This document shows positions 29,038-38,534 of a DNA stretch of 41,023 nt, piece by piece; position 1 is the first letter of the stretch, and each line of letters opens with the position of its first letter. The notes under the pieces are model-generated. The model ran no database searches. It saw nothing but the letters and a program-made list of their open reading frames with translations, and was not told where the DNA came from. The stretch comes from CAVVSQ01 sp963848825 (lineage in GTDB: Bacteria > Planctomycetota > Planctomycetia > Gemmatales > Gemmataceae): NCBI GenBank assembly GCA_963848825.1, contig CAWKFA010000013.1:1-41023 (forward strand), written 5' to 3'. Both the position numbers and the translations under genes were made by a program.

Positions 29038-30061
29038 ATGACCATGACTTCGACCGCGCACGCGACTCTCAATCCACCACACACCAAATCCTTCGAGGGC
29101 TTCAAGCCTTACGATCTGAATGGACTCAAAACCTACGAACTCACTTCACGCCCCTCCAAAGTTTTTCACGACGACCTCGGGCAACCCGTCACGCCCCAGA
29201 CAACGGTCGAGGACTGGCTCGATAGCTTGCCGCGTCAACTGGCCGCCCTGGAGTTACGGCGTGTCAGCAGCCATTTGTGCCGGGCGCAGTCGCGAAGGCC
29301 GGACCGCCGCCGCCGCGCTGGGCGGCCACGTCATCAAGACCGGCTGCGCCCCTTATTTAATCGACTGGATTCAAAAGGGAATTCTCAAAGCCGTGGCGCT
29401 TAATGGCTCGGCGGCGATTCACGATATCGAACTGGCGGTGGCCGGTAAGACGAGCGAAAATGTTTCCAAGCAACTTCCCACGGGTCAATTCGGTATGGCG
29501 CGGGAAACGGCCGACGCCTTTGCCGTGGCGGCCCGCGACGGGGCGGCCAACGAACTCGGCCTTGGTTGGGCGCTGGGCAAACATCTCGAAGGCATGGACT
29601 GTCCGCATGCCGATACCAGCTTGATTCTGGCGGCCTATCGCGCTGGCATCCCCTGTACCGTCCACGTGGCGCTCGGTACGGACATCGTGCACATGCACCC
29701 GCACGTCAGCGGCTCGGCCCTTGGCGAGGCATCGCTCATCGACTTTCGCCGGCTCTGCAGCGTCGTCGCCACCATGGAACAAGGGGTGTGGATGAACCTG
29801 GGCAGCGCCGTCATCCTGCCGGAAGTGTTCGTCAAAGCGGTATCGGTGGTCAACAACTTCGGCCATAGCCTGGACGGCCTGGTTACGGTCAACCTCGACA
29901 AGCAGGCTCAGTACCGCTCGCGCGTCAATGTGATCGAACGGCCCGGTTCCGAGGGCATCGAACTGATTGGCTACCACGAAATCATGCTGCCGCTCCTCCA
30001 TGCCGCGGTGGCCTGTCAAATGGGGCGTGCCCAGACGAGAACCCCGGCGCAGGCCGCATGA
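29038..30061 (+). CDS. Deoxyhypusine synthase-like protein lacking the usual lysine motif (one frameshift)
   Basis: Starts at ATG 29038 behind AAGGAGGGG. It opens TKSFEGFKPYDLNGLKTYEL, and the frame changes near 29257. Restoring GC in ACGCGGCG gives ALELRGVSAAICAGR, after which the protein runs unbroken: TAAAALGGHVIKTGCAPYLI, LNGSAAIHDIELA, QFGMARETADAFAVAA, IDFRRLCSVVATMEQGVWMN. This is the PF01916 deoxyhypusine synthase fold, about 340 residues. The family's catalytic Lys lies in a GGG-x-x-K type motif. Here the aligned segment is LGSAVILPEVFVKA, so the lysine appears to be missing at that place. Bacteria have no eIF5A, and a different NAD-dependent spermidine-type reaction is possible. It is placed between lpxK and a waaF-like gene, one base apart from the latter. 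Confidence 0.8.
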
Positions 30062-30062
30062 T

Positions 30063-31145
30063 ATGAACATCGCACTTTTCCTGCCGAACTGGATCGGCGA
30101 CGTCGTCATGGCCACTCCCGCCTTGCGCGGTGCGCGAGCGCTTCCGGCAAGCGCGCATCGTGGGAGTGTGCCGGTCCTATGTCGCCGACGTCGTCGATGG
30201 TTCCCCCTGGCTGGATGAAATCATCGCTCTTGATCGGCAGGGGCCATGGTCGCGGCGCTGGCCGGCCGTCGCCTGGAAATTGCGGCGCGACAAGTTCGAT
30301 CTGGCGATCCTTTTCCCCAATTCCCTACGCACCGCCCTCGTTGCCTGGCTAAGCGGCGCCACCCGGCGCGTCGGGTTCGACCGTTATTGCCGGGGCGGCT
30401 TGCTCACCGATCGTCTGGAACCGCAACGTGATCGGCGGGGCCGTATAAAGCCCAGTCCGATCATCGACGATTACAACCTACTGGCACAAATGGTGGATTG
30501 CCCATGGCCGGGGCACCGCATGGCGCTCTTTACCACCGCCGCCGACGAACGCGCGGCGGACCATGTCTGGGAAAAGTTTCAACTTGGCGGCCACGAAGAG
30601 GTCATTTGCCTGAACCCGGGAGCGGCGTTCGGCGCCGCCAAGTTCTGGCATGCGGAATATTTGCGCGGCTGGCGCAGGATCTCGTCGATCAGCGCGGCAG
30701 CCGTGTACTTGTCCTGTGCGGCCCCAACGAACGCCCCATCGCTCGCCAGATCGTCCGGCTCGCGGCGCGTGCGGCCGTCTGCACGGTGGCGGAGGAAGCG
30801 TTATCCATTGGACTGACCAAGGCACTGATCCGGCGTGCCGATCTCCTCGTCACCACGGATAGCGGCCCAAGGCATTTCGCGGCGGCTTTCGAACGTCCCG
30901 TTGTCACCTTGTTCGGCCCCACGCATATTTCCTGGACGGAAACCTATTATTCCAAGGCGATCAACCTGCAAATGAAAGTGCCCTGCGGGCCCTGCCAAAA
31001 ACGTGTCTGCCCCCTGGATCACCGCTGCATGACGGAGCTTTTACCCCAGGACGTATTTGCAGCCGTCAACGATTTGATGTCGCGAAGCGAACGGGGCCAG
31101 CCATTGCCGTTGGTTGTCACCCGTAGCGAACGAAAGGCATCGTGA
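30063..31145 (+). CDS. waaF: ADP-heptose:LPS heptosyltransferase, WaaF-like (two frameshifts)
   Basis: ATG 30063 opens MNIALFLPNWIGDVVMATPA, the GT9 start. After a GC-dinucleotide loss near 30127 the next frame continues VRERFRQARIVGVCRSYVAD. A T missing near 30661 leads into FARLAQDLVDQRGSRVLVLC, then LVTTDSGPRHFAAAFERPVV and LFGPTHISWTETYY. TDSGPRH with the following GPT is the nucleotide-sugar binding signature of WaaF/WaaC. The enzyme adds heptose to the LPS inner core on the cytoplasmic face. Repaired length is about 360 residues, normal for the family. It overlaps the next gene (TGATG), so the block is co-transcribed. I prefer WaaF over WaaC from the N-terminal NWIGD and the TDSGPRH motif. 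Confidence 0.88.
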
Positions 31146-32690
31146 TGGGCTGGGTGCGCATCAATCCCCGCTACGAGCTGGCCCTGCGCGGGCAAAACCT
31201 GACGCTGCGCGGCGGCCTTTCTGCGCCTGCCGGGCGTCATCCTGTGCGGCCATCCGAACCGGCATGTTCTCAAGGTCGAGCCTTCGACTATCGCCGGCGC
31301 TTTTCTCAAGAAAGAACACCATGTACCGTGGCGAGATCGCCTCGGCAACGCCTTGGCTGGCTTCGGTTTCGTCGCCAAGGCGACGCGGGAAGCGAAGACC
31401 TTGCAAATGATTGCTCGGGCGGGAGTGCCTTGCCCGGAAGTTCTGGCCCACGGGGCGGACAAAGGCCAGGCGTTCCTCCTGCTGCGCGAGCAACCCGAGA
31501 TGATCGATGTGCGCCATTACGTGGAGCAACATCCGCGCGAACGCCTGGGCATCGCCCGCGCCCTGGGCAAGGAACTGGCCCGCATGCACGCCGCCGGTAT
31601 CGAGCATGGGGACCTCTACGCCAAGCACGTTCTTGCCGGCGCCGGCCCCCGTTTTTGTTTTCTCGACTGGCAACGAGCCCGCATGCACCGGACAACAAGA
31701 ACTTGGTGCTACCGCGATTTGGCCGCCCTGGATGCGACCGTGCCGGCGTCGCTGGTGACGGACCGCACTCGTCTTGTTTTCTTGCGAAGCTATTGGGAAG
31801 CTTTGGACATATTTAACCGCCGCGAACTAGCTAGGCAAAACACAACGGGTCTCTTCCGCCTGGCGGGCGACATTCGTCGTCATAGCGTAAAGCTGCAACA
31901 AAAACGGCGCATTCGCAAATTGCGGCCCGTGCCGCTGTCTCCCGGTGCGCAGAGCATCGTGTGGCTGGACGGCGAAGCCCTGTGCGTCACCGGCGCCTAT
32001 CGCGCGGAACTCGGCAAAAACGTACCAGCGTGGCTGCGCTTGCGAGCAACGCCGGCGCCCCTGGAGACTACCAGCGTCCCGCTTGCCGACGATCGTACCG
32101 GGACGCTCGTCCGGCGCAGCGGCCAAGGCTTTGGCTGGCTGCTGTCGTGGCTTCGCCGGGCGCCGTCGCCGGAGGTCGAACAGGCAGCACTGTTGTTTCG
32201 CCTGGAACAATTACGAGTCGCCGCTCCCAGGCTGCTCGCTTTTGGAGAAGGTCTCGCGGGCACGTGGCAGCGACAATCTTTTCTGCTCACGGAATTGTCG
32301 AAGACCAACGTAACGCTCGGGGAATTCCTCACGACAGCGGCCGGGCGGGGCCGCTGGCGCGTACTCCAGCAGGCCGGCGTCCTGCTGAATCGACTGCATC
32401 AAGGGGGCTTGCTGCTGGATAGACAGGCAACTCATTTTGGCGCCATCTGTGCCGTCCAAAGCGACGATACCCTGACGCTGACGACTGTCGGCAGCCTCCT
32501 CAAGAAGGACCGGCCCTGGCAAACGCTGGCCAGAATGGACCTGCCCCTCGTTGGTCACGCCCATCCTTTGAGCAAAACGGACGCGCTGCGCTTCTTTTTG
32601 GGTTATGTCGGAACCCAACGGCTTACTTCAGAAAGCCGTGCCCTGGCCCGCGCTCTTGGTGGCCGACGGCCAAGCGAGGTGGCCCGATGA
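31145..32690 (+). CDS. LPS core kinase-pseudokinase fusion, WaaP/Kdo-kinase type (one frameshift)
   Basis: ATG 31145 overlaps the waaF stop. After one repair near 31212 (GC restored in GGCGCGG, giving LRGAAFLRLPGVIL) about 515 residues follow. Domain 1 (to about residue 240) has KATREAKTLQMIARAGVPCP, the catalytic loop HGDLYAKHVL and FLDWQRAR in place of DFG, as in lipopolysaccharide kinases. Domain 2 (about residues 280-500) repeats the same layout: LFRLEQLRVAAPRLLAFGEG, then LLNRLHQGGLLLDRQATHFG and LTLTTVGSLLKKD. Its catalytic loop lacks HGD/HKD and its metal Asp is replaced, so it looks like a pseudokinase. Domain 1 could phosphorylate core heptose or Kdo. The fusion is unusual for the family, which normally has one domain of about 250 residues. 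Confidence 0.75.
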
Positions 32691-33601
32691 CACAGGATGG
32701 CCCGACCCAGCAAGCCCCCCTTCTCAAAGCACCCGCCGGCTCATGGTGGCGACGGCTGCTGGGCGACACACGCCGCCTGCGGGAACGAGAAGATTGGGCG
32801 CGGTTCGCCGGCGTCAACTGGGCCGATCAAATCTTGCAAGCGCAGGTGACGGACGATTTTCATGCCAAACAAGGCCGTTCGACCGGGCGCTGGGTGCTCG
32901 AAAACAGGGGGCAAACGCTCTCCGTCTATTTGAAACGCCACTATCAGTTGCCGTGGTGGCAGGGCCTCATGGCCACGCTTTGGCCCGCGGGAGACTGGTC
33001 CCCCGCTCTCCAAGAATATCGGCACCTGCAATGGGCGCAGGGACAAGGCTTGCCGGTGCCGCGCATCGTGGCGGCCGGCGAATATCTGAAGCCGTTTGGC
33101 AAATTGCAAAGCTTCCTGGCGATCGAAGAATTGGCGGGCATGCTGCCCCTGCACCAGGCAATTCCGCGGGCTGCCCGGCTGCTGGAGCCATGGACCTTTC
33201 GCCGCTGGAAAGCAGGACTGGTACGCGAAATGGCACGGCTCACGCGCATTTTGCACGAGCGCCGTTATTTTCATAAAGACCTTTACCTCTGCCATTTCTA
33301 CATACCGACAGAAGATACTCGCGCCCCGGTCACGCCCACATGGCAAGGGCGCTTGCACATGATCGATTTTCACCGGCTCGGCCACCATCCCTTTACCTGG
33401 CCATGGTGGCGACTTAAAGACCTGGGCGAACTCCTCTATTCCTCGGACGTCGAGGGGGTGGATGCCCGGGACCGTCTGCGTTTCTGGCGTTATTACCTGG
33501 CGCCTGGCCGAAGACGCGCGGCACGTTGGCTTACCTGGTGCGTGCGGCGCAAAGGCGAGAGCTATCGCCAGCATAACGACAAGAAAAGGCAAGATTCATG
33601 A
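32687..33601 (+). CDS. WaaP/InaA-type lipopolysaccharide core kinase
   Basis: 304 intact residues; ATG 32687 overlaps the previous stop (ATGA). After an N-terminal arm come SVYLKRHYQLPWWQGLMATL (the ATP-binding Lys region), SPALQEYRHLQWAQGQGLPV (the Glu), the catalytic loop RRYFHKDLYLCHFYI with HKD, and LHMIDFHRLGHH in place of DFG. Together these match WaaP, which phosphorylates heptose I of the inner core from the cytoplasm. The strings of W and R around residues 200-290 are typical of the family. Directly after the kinase-pseudokinase fusion and before the glycosyltransferase, it probably acts on the same core. All catalytic residues are present. Confidence 0.85.
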   Translation: MTQDGPTQQAPLLKAPAGSWWRRLLGDTRRLREREDWARFAGVNWADQILQAQVTDDFHAKQGRSTGRWVLENRGQTLSVYLKRHYQLPWWQGLMATLWPAGDWSPALQEYRHLQWAQGQGLPVPRIVAAGEYLKPFGKLQSFLAIEELAGMLPLHQAIPRAARLLEPWTFRRWKAGLVREMARLTRILHERRYFHKDLYLCHFYIPTEDTRAPVTPTWQGRLHMIDFHRLGHHPFTWPWWRLKDLGELLYSSDVEGVDARDRLRFWRYYLAPGRRRAARWLTWCVRRKGESYRQHNDKKRQDS

Positions 33602-34788
33602 ATATCGCGTTTTGCTACGAAAGCGTGTTGCCGGCACGTGGTGGGTGTGAAACCTACATCTCCGACCTGGCGCGGCGCCTGACGGCCGACCGGCATGACG
33701 TCCACCTATACGCCTGCCGCTGGGACGAAACCGCCCTGCCGGAAACCATGCACTATCACGCGCTGGCGCCCATCAGCGGACCACGTTTCCTACGGCCCTG
33801 GCGTTTTTCCGAGCAATGCCTGAAGGCGCTTACTGGCGCGGGCCACGACGTGACCATCGGCTTCGACAAAACGTACGGTCAGGACGTGCTCTATCCCCAA
33901 GGGGGGTTGCACGCGGCCTCCTTCGAGCACAATCTGCGCAAACACCCGGGTAAGATGCAGCGCGGGGTCATGCGCGTTCTCAAATTTTTCGACCTGGCGC
34001 ACTGGTCCTTCACCAAACTCGAAAAACGTCAGTACCTGGGGGACGTGCCTCCCTTGGTGATCGTCAACAGTTTCATGGTCCGCGATCATTTTCAGAAATA
34101 TCTGAAAATCTCGGAGAAGAACCTGTGCGTCGTGCGCAGCGCCATCGACCCGGAACGCTTTCCCGAACATGATCGCCTTAAACGGCGGCAGGAGTTCCGC
34201 GAGCAGTGGAACATCGCTCCCACCGAAGTCATGGGCCTGTTCGCGGCCACCAACTATCGCCTCAAAGGCCTGGAACCGCTGTTGCGCGCGACGGCCGCAC
34301 TCATCGCCCGGCCCGAGTTCCAGCGCCAGAGTGCCCTGCTTCGCCTGGTGGTCGCCGGCAATGCCAAAACGGGCAAATACGAGCAGTTGGCCCGCAGCCT
34401 GAAGATCCAGGACCAGGTTCGCTTCGTGGGTCATTGCGCGGAGATGCGCAAGGCTTATTTCGCGGCCGACTTTTTGGTGCATCCCACCTTTTACGATCCC
34501 TGCTCTCTGGTCGTGCTGGAAGCGCTGGCCTGCGGCTTGCCCATCATCACGACGCGTGCCAACGGCGCCAGTGAGCTATTGCGAACCTTGCGCGAGGGTT
34601 ACGTGATCGACGATCCCCATGATCATGAAAACCTGGGCTGGTGCATGGGCCAACTACTCGACAATGGCCGTCGGCACGCCTGCTCGCTGGCCGCTCGCCG
34701 CGCGGCCGCCGACTGGACTTTCGAGGAACATTACCGTCAACTGCTTCAAGTTTTCACGGAAGTCAGGAAACGTAAACGTGCGGCCTGA
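33598..34788 (+). CDS. GT4 glycosyltransferase, WaaG-like
   Basis: 396 intact residues; ATG 33598 overlaps the kinase stop by four bases. N-terminal Rossmann domain: MNIAFCYESVLPARGGCETY with the GG acceptor loop. C-terminal domain: MGLFAATNYRLKGLEPLLRA, VGHCAEMRKAYFAADFLVHP, and FYDPCSLVVLEALACGLPII. The E-x(7)-E type motif (here D/S..VVLEALACG) binds the nucleotide sugar in GT4 enzymes. WaaG adds the first outer-core hexose to heptose II, but the exact sugar here is unknown. It ends the lpxK-to-waaG block, which is followed by a hairpin repeat, a natural end of transcript. Confidence 0.88.
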   Translation: MNIAFCYESVLPARGGCETYISDLARRLTADRHDVHLYACRWDETALPETMHYHALAPISGPRFLRPWRFSEQCLKALTGAGHDVTIGFDKTYGQDVLYPQGGLHAASFEHNLRKHPGKMQRGVMRVLKFFDLAHWSFTKLEKRQYLGDVPPLVIVNSFMVRDHFQKYLKISEKNLCVVRSAIDPERFPEHDRLKRRQEFREQWNIAPTEVMGLFAATNYRLKGLEPLLRATAALIARPEFQRQSALLRLVVAGNAKTGKYEQLARSLKIQDQVRFVGHCAEMRKAYFAADFLVHPTFYDPCSLVVLEALACGLPIITTRANGASELLRTLREGYVIDDPHDHENLGWCMGQLLDNGRRHACSLAARRAAADWTFEEHYRQLLQVFTEVRKRKRAA

Positions 34789-34865
34789 TGACGTGGGCCC
34801 TTTACTGCTATGTATTTGCCCTTGTGAAGCAGGGCCGCCCCGCTCAAAATGCAGCAGCACCTTAG

Positions 34866-34963
34866 CAGCCCGTTGAAAAAGGGGTCAGACCCCTTTGAAG
34901 CCAACAGAGTTTTCAACGTTTTGCAGCGTATTGAAGGGGTCTGACCCCTTTTTCAACGGGCTG
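34866..34963. repeat. Palindromic hairpin repeat, copy 4
   Basis: CAGCCCGTTGAAAAAGGGG to CCCCTTTTTCAACGGGCTG with GGGGTCAGACCCC inside; loop GAAGCCAACAGAGTTTTCAA as in copy 3. It is located 77 bases after the WaaG-like stop and 29 before the next gene. A strong stem at this site could end the LPS transcript and limit read-through into the transglutaminase gene. Confidence 0.9.
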
Positions 34964-34992
34964 TTAGCCCCTCCTCTCCAGGAGACAATCCC

Positions 34993-37900
34993 ATGCCAGC
35001 TCGCTTTCGCTACCTGATCGTGCCCGTGGCTCTCGTGGCTTTGCTGGTGGGAACTCAGGCAGCGCGCACCGCCGACAGTTGGCCGGTGCCGCGTGGGCAG
35101 TCCCGCGAACCTGCTCCCTATCGGTATGACCCGAAGGATTGGCGCAGGTACCTCAGGAGTTTCGCGAGGAAGCTTCGGCGGTCATCCTCTACAGCGGGAC
35201 GACCCATATCATCGACAGCGATGGCACCGTGGAAACGACAACCCATGAAGTGACGCGCCTCAACGGTCGCAAGGGTGTGGAGGCGCTCGGAGAATATCAT
35301 GGTATCTTTTTCGACCCCGCCTATCAAAAACTAACCCTCAACGAAGCGCGCGTACTCAAGACGGATGGCACGATCGTCAGCATCGAGCCCAAACACATCC
35401 AGGTGCGCGACGTCGCCACCGACTACCAGATTTACGATCAAGATAAACAGATGGTGATTTCTTTTCCCAACCTGGAAGTTGGCGACGTCTACGAGGTTAA
35501 ATGGACCGTACGCGGCAAAAACCCGGAATTTGCCGGCAAATTCTTCACACGTTATACCTTTGGCGATGATACCTATCCCGTGGTACGCGACGAGCTGCAC
35601 GTGCTTACCGGCCCGGACCAGATGCTGCGGCACGGCGCGCTTAACGGCGCGGTCGACCTCAAGATTGCCGAGCGCAATGGGCAAAAACACTATCACTGGC
35701 AGGTGGCCAATCGACCGCCCCCGCCGCGTGAAGATGACCGCCCTTCAAAGGAAGAATTTCGCCTGCAAGTTGCCTGCTCGACTTTCGCGAGCTGGGAGGA
35801 GGTCGCCCAGTGGAAACAAAAGCTACGCGCGGAATGCTGGGAATGTGCGCCGTCCGTGAAAAAAATCGTCGAGGAAGTGACGCGCGGCCAGATGACGCCG
35901 CTGGAAAAGGCGCGCGTGCTTACGTACTGGGTACGCACCCACATTCGCTATGTCTCGCGCGGGCCCGCGGGCACGGGCTATACGCCCCATCTGCCGCACC
36001 TGGTCATGACGAACCTGTTTGGTGATTGCAAGGACCAGGCACAGCTCCTGGCCGTCATGTTGCGCGAAATCGGCCTGGCGCCCTATCTGGTCACCCTGGC
36101 CACGCTTGACGATGGACAAGTGACGGCGGACGTGCCCAGTCCCTGGGGCACCCATGCGATCGTCATGGTGCCCATCGATGGCAAAAACCACTGGATCGAT
36201 ACCACGGTGTCGCAGGCTGCCTGGGATTATCTGCCCGGCGCCGACCGTGATCGCCTCACCTACATGACGCGCGACACCGAGCTCAAGTTGATGCGCACGC
36301 CGGCGCCGACTTACGCCGACAACAAGATTGAACAAACGACCGTCGTCACCGTGGCCCCGGACGGCACGTCGATGAACCGCCGCAATTGCGTCTACCATGG
36401 CGCAGGCGCCTTGACGCGGCGCGACGCCTGGATCGAGGTGCCGCCCGGGGAACGCCGGCGGCTCATAAGCCAGGAGCTCCAGGACGCCAACAATCGCACG
36501 CGCCTGGTGGGGCTGCAAGTCGACGAGCACAATCTCCACGACTTCGATCAGCCTGTGAAGGCGCAGCTTGATTATGTGATCCCGAAACATTTCAGCGGCG
36601 ACCTGGCCAAGGAAGGCAGCCTGACCGATAGCCAGGTCTGGACGCGCCTGCTATCCTTCACGCTCGACCCGGAGCGCAAGCTGCCTTTGTACCTCGGCAA
36701 CCCCTTCGAATCGATTCACCGCTATCGGGTGGAGTTGCCCGCCGCTCTGCGCTTCGACGCGACACCCGCGCCTCAAAACGTGCCGCTCGCGGTGGGGCTT
36801 TTTCACGCTGACGGTTCAATTCGACCCGAAGAAGCCCCGCCAGCTCGAACTTATCATGCACACGCCCTCAGCAAAATGCGCGTGCAACCGAAGGATTTCG
36901 CCGCTTTTCAACAATTTCATGAAGAGGTCACCAAGAATTATCGCATCTGGCTGAACCTGAGGACGACCACGGAACTTGCCGACGCGACGCTCCTGGAGCA
37001 GGAAGCGGCCAACGACCCAATCTCCGCGAACACGCTGGCGCGGCTCTATCTGGAGCATGGCAGCGATGACGATGCACGCCGCGTTTTGCGTGCCGCGTGC
37101 GGCCAGTTCGACGACGATCGAGGGCTTTGGGACCTGCGCGTCAAAGCAGCCGCCAGTCTCGAGGAAGAAGTGGAAGTCTATGGCGAAATGACACGGCGCT
37201 TTCCACAAGACGCCAGGCTGGCCGTGGCCCTGGGGGGCAGCAAGTCTCGGCTTGGCGATGCGAAGGGCGCCCGCGACATCCTCGAGCCCTTGACAGGCAA
37301 CCGCTCGGCCCAGGTTCGCGCCCTGGCGCATTACGAACTGGCACGCTGTTCATTCCAGGAAGATAACTACCAGGGAGCGCTGAAACATCTGCAACTGGCC
37401 GGCCAGTTTGACGCCCAGGCGATGTCCAGCGGCGGGCCCCTTTACTTCAAGGCCCGCGTCCACGAGAAATTGGGCCAGCGAACCGAAGCGATCGAAGCGT
37501 ATCGCCAGGTTACCGACCTGGAAGCTGTGCCCCAGGATGCGCTCGTGCCTCTTATTCGTCTCGAATTGAAGGATGGCAAGAACAAGGATGCCCTGGATCA
37601 CTTGCGCAGGTTTACCCTGGCTGTTGGTAATGATCCCGGGGGGTTGACGCAAGCCGCCGAGCTTCACCTGCAAATGGAACGCGTGGAGGATGCCTTCGAA
37701 CTGGCCACACGCGCCGCGCCGGCGGGTCCGTCGCCAATACTCAGCGCGTGCTCGGGCTGGTCTACCTTCGCAAAAAGGACACGGCCAAGGCCGTCTTTCA
37801 TCTGGAGCGGGCGGAGGCCGACGCCGAGGTGCTCGCGGGCTTGATCGAAGCCCATCTGCTGCTGGGTAATTTACCTCGTGCCCAACATCATCTTGAAACT

Positions 37901-38511
37901 GCCCTTTCCTTGAATGAAGAAGACATCACGCCAGACCTGCGCCAAAACATCGAGTGAAGTCGAGGGTTTGCTCGAGCGGCGGCAACAACTCTGGAAAGCG
38001 ATGGGACTGGCGGATAGCAAAAAGAATCAGGCCATCAAGGCGATTAATGGGTACCTTTGCGCCGATAGGGCCTATCGTCAGCAGGCAACGCGGCCGCAAA
38101 GCGAGCCCATCCTCGCGGCCAGCTTCGTGGACGGCATCAATTTCGGCCCGGCCTTCGCACTGCGCGGCCTCTTGCGTCTGGAGAAGGGACAATTGAAGGC
38201 CGCCCACGCGGATGCCCAGCTTGCCTTACGTCATCAACCCGTGGATAGTCGCGCCCTTTACGTGCGCGGCCGGGTGCGCGCTGGAACGCGGCGAGCCTGG
38301 CGCCCTCGACGATCTCGAGAAAGCCGCCACGCTAGGCAATCGCAGCGATCCGGTCGTCCTTCACTGGCTTGCCGCCGCTCTGTTCGAGGCAGGCCGACAT
38401 GAAGAAGCGTTGACCATCCAGCGCAGCGCCGTCGAACTCTCGCCGACGGATGCCGAAATGGCGGAACAGCTGCGGACCTTCGAGAAAGCAACCAGCAATG
38501 CAGGCCTGTAA
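34993..38511 (+). CDS. Secreted DUF3857/transglutaminase/TPR protein (four frameshifts)
   Basis: ATG 34993 behind CTCCAGGAG opens a signal peptide (LIVPVALVALLVGTQAARTA). After a G is restored near 35141 (KDWAQVPQEFREE) a DUF3857 beta domain follows (THIIDSDGTVETTTHEVTRL), then a transglutaminase-like core. Its triad is visible: Cys in FGDCKDQAQLL, His in WGTHAIVMV, Asp in HWIDTT. The second half is TPR-type helices (ANTLARLYLEHGSDDDARRV, AHYELARCSFQEDNYQGALK). Further breaks at about 37718, 37955 (an extra T: NIEEVEGLLERR) and 38279 (GC lost) must be repaired to reach the stop at 38511. Total is about 1170 residues. Exported. A peptide-crosslinking or protease-like role is inferred from the triad. 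Not part of the LPS block, as a hairpin separates them. Confidence 0.85.
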
Positions 38512-38534
38512 AGGCACGCGGTCTTATTTTTTTA

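Noticed and set aside
29038..31220. Programmed ribosomal frameshifting in the DHS-like, waaF-like and kinase genes
   Set aside because: No slippery heptamers at the breaks; the lesions fit loss of a GC dinucleotide or one base, and the same lesion recurs in unrelated genes.
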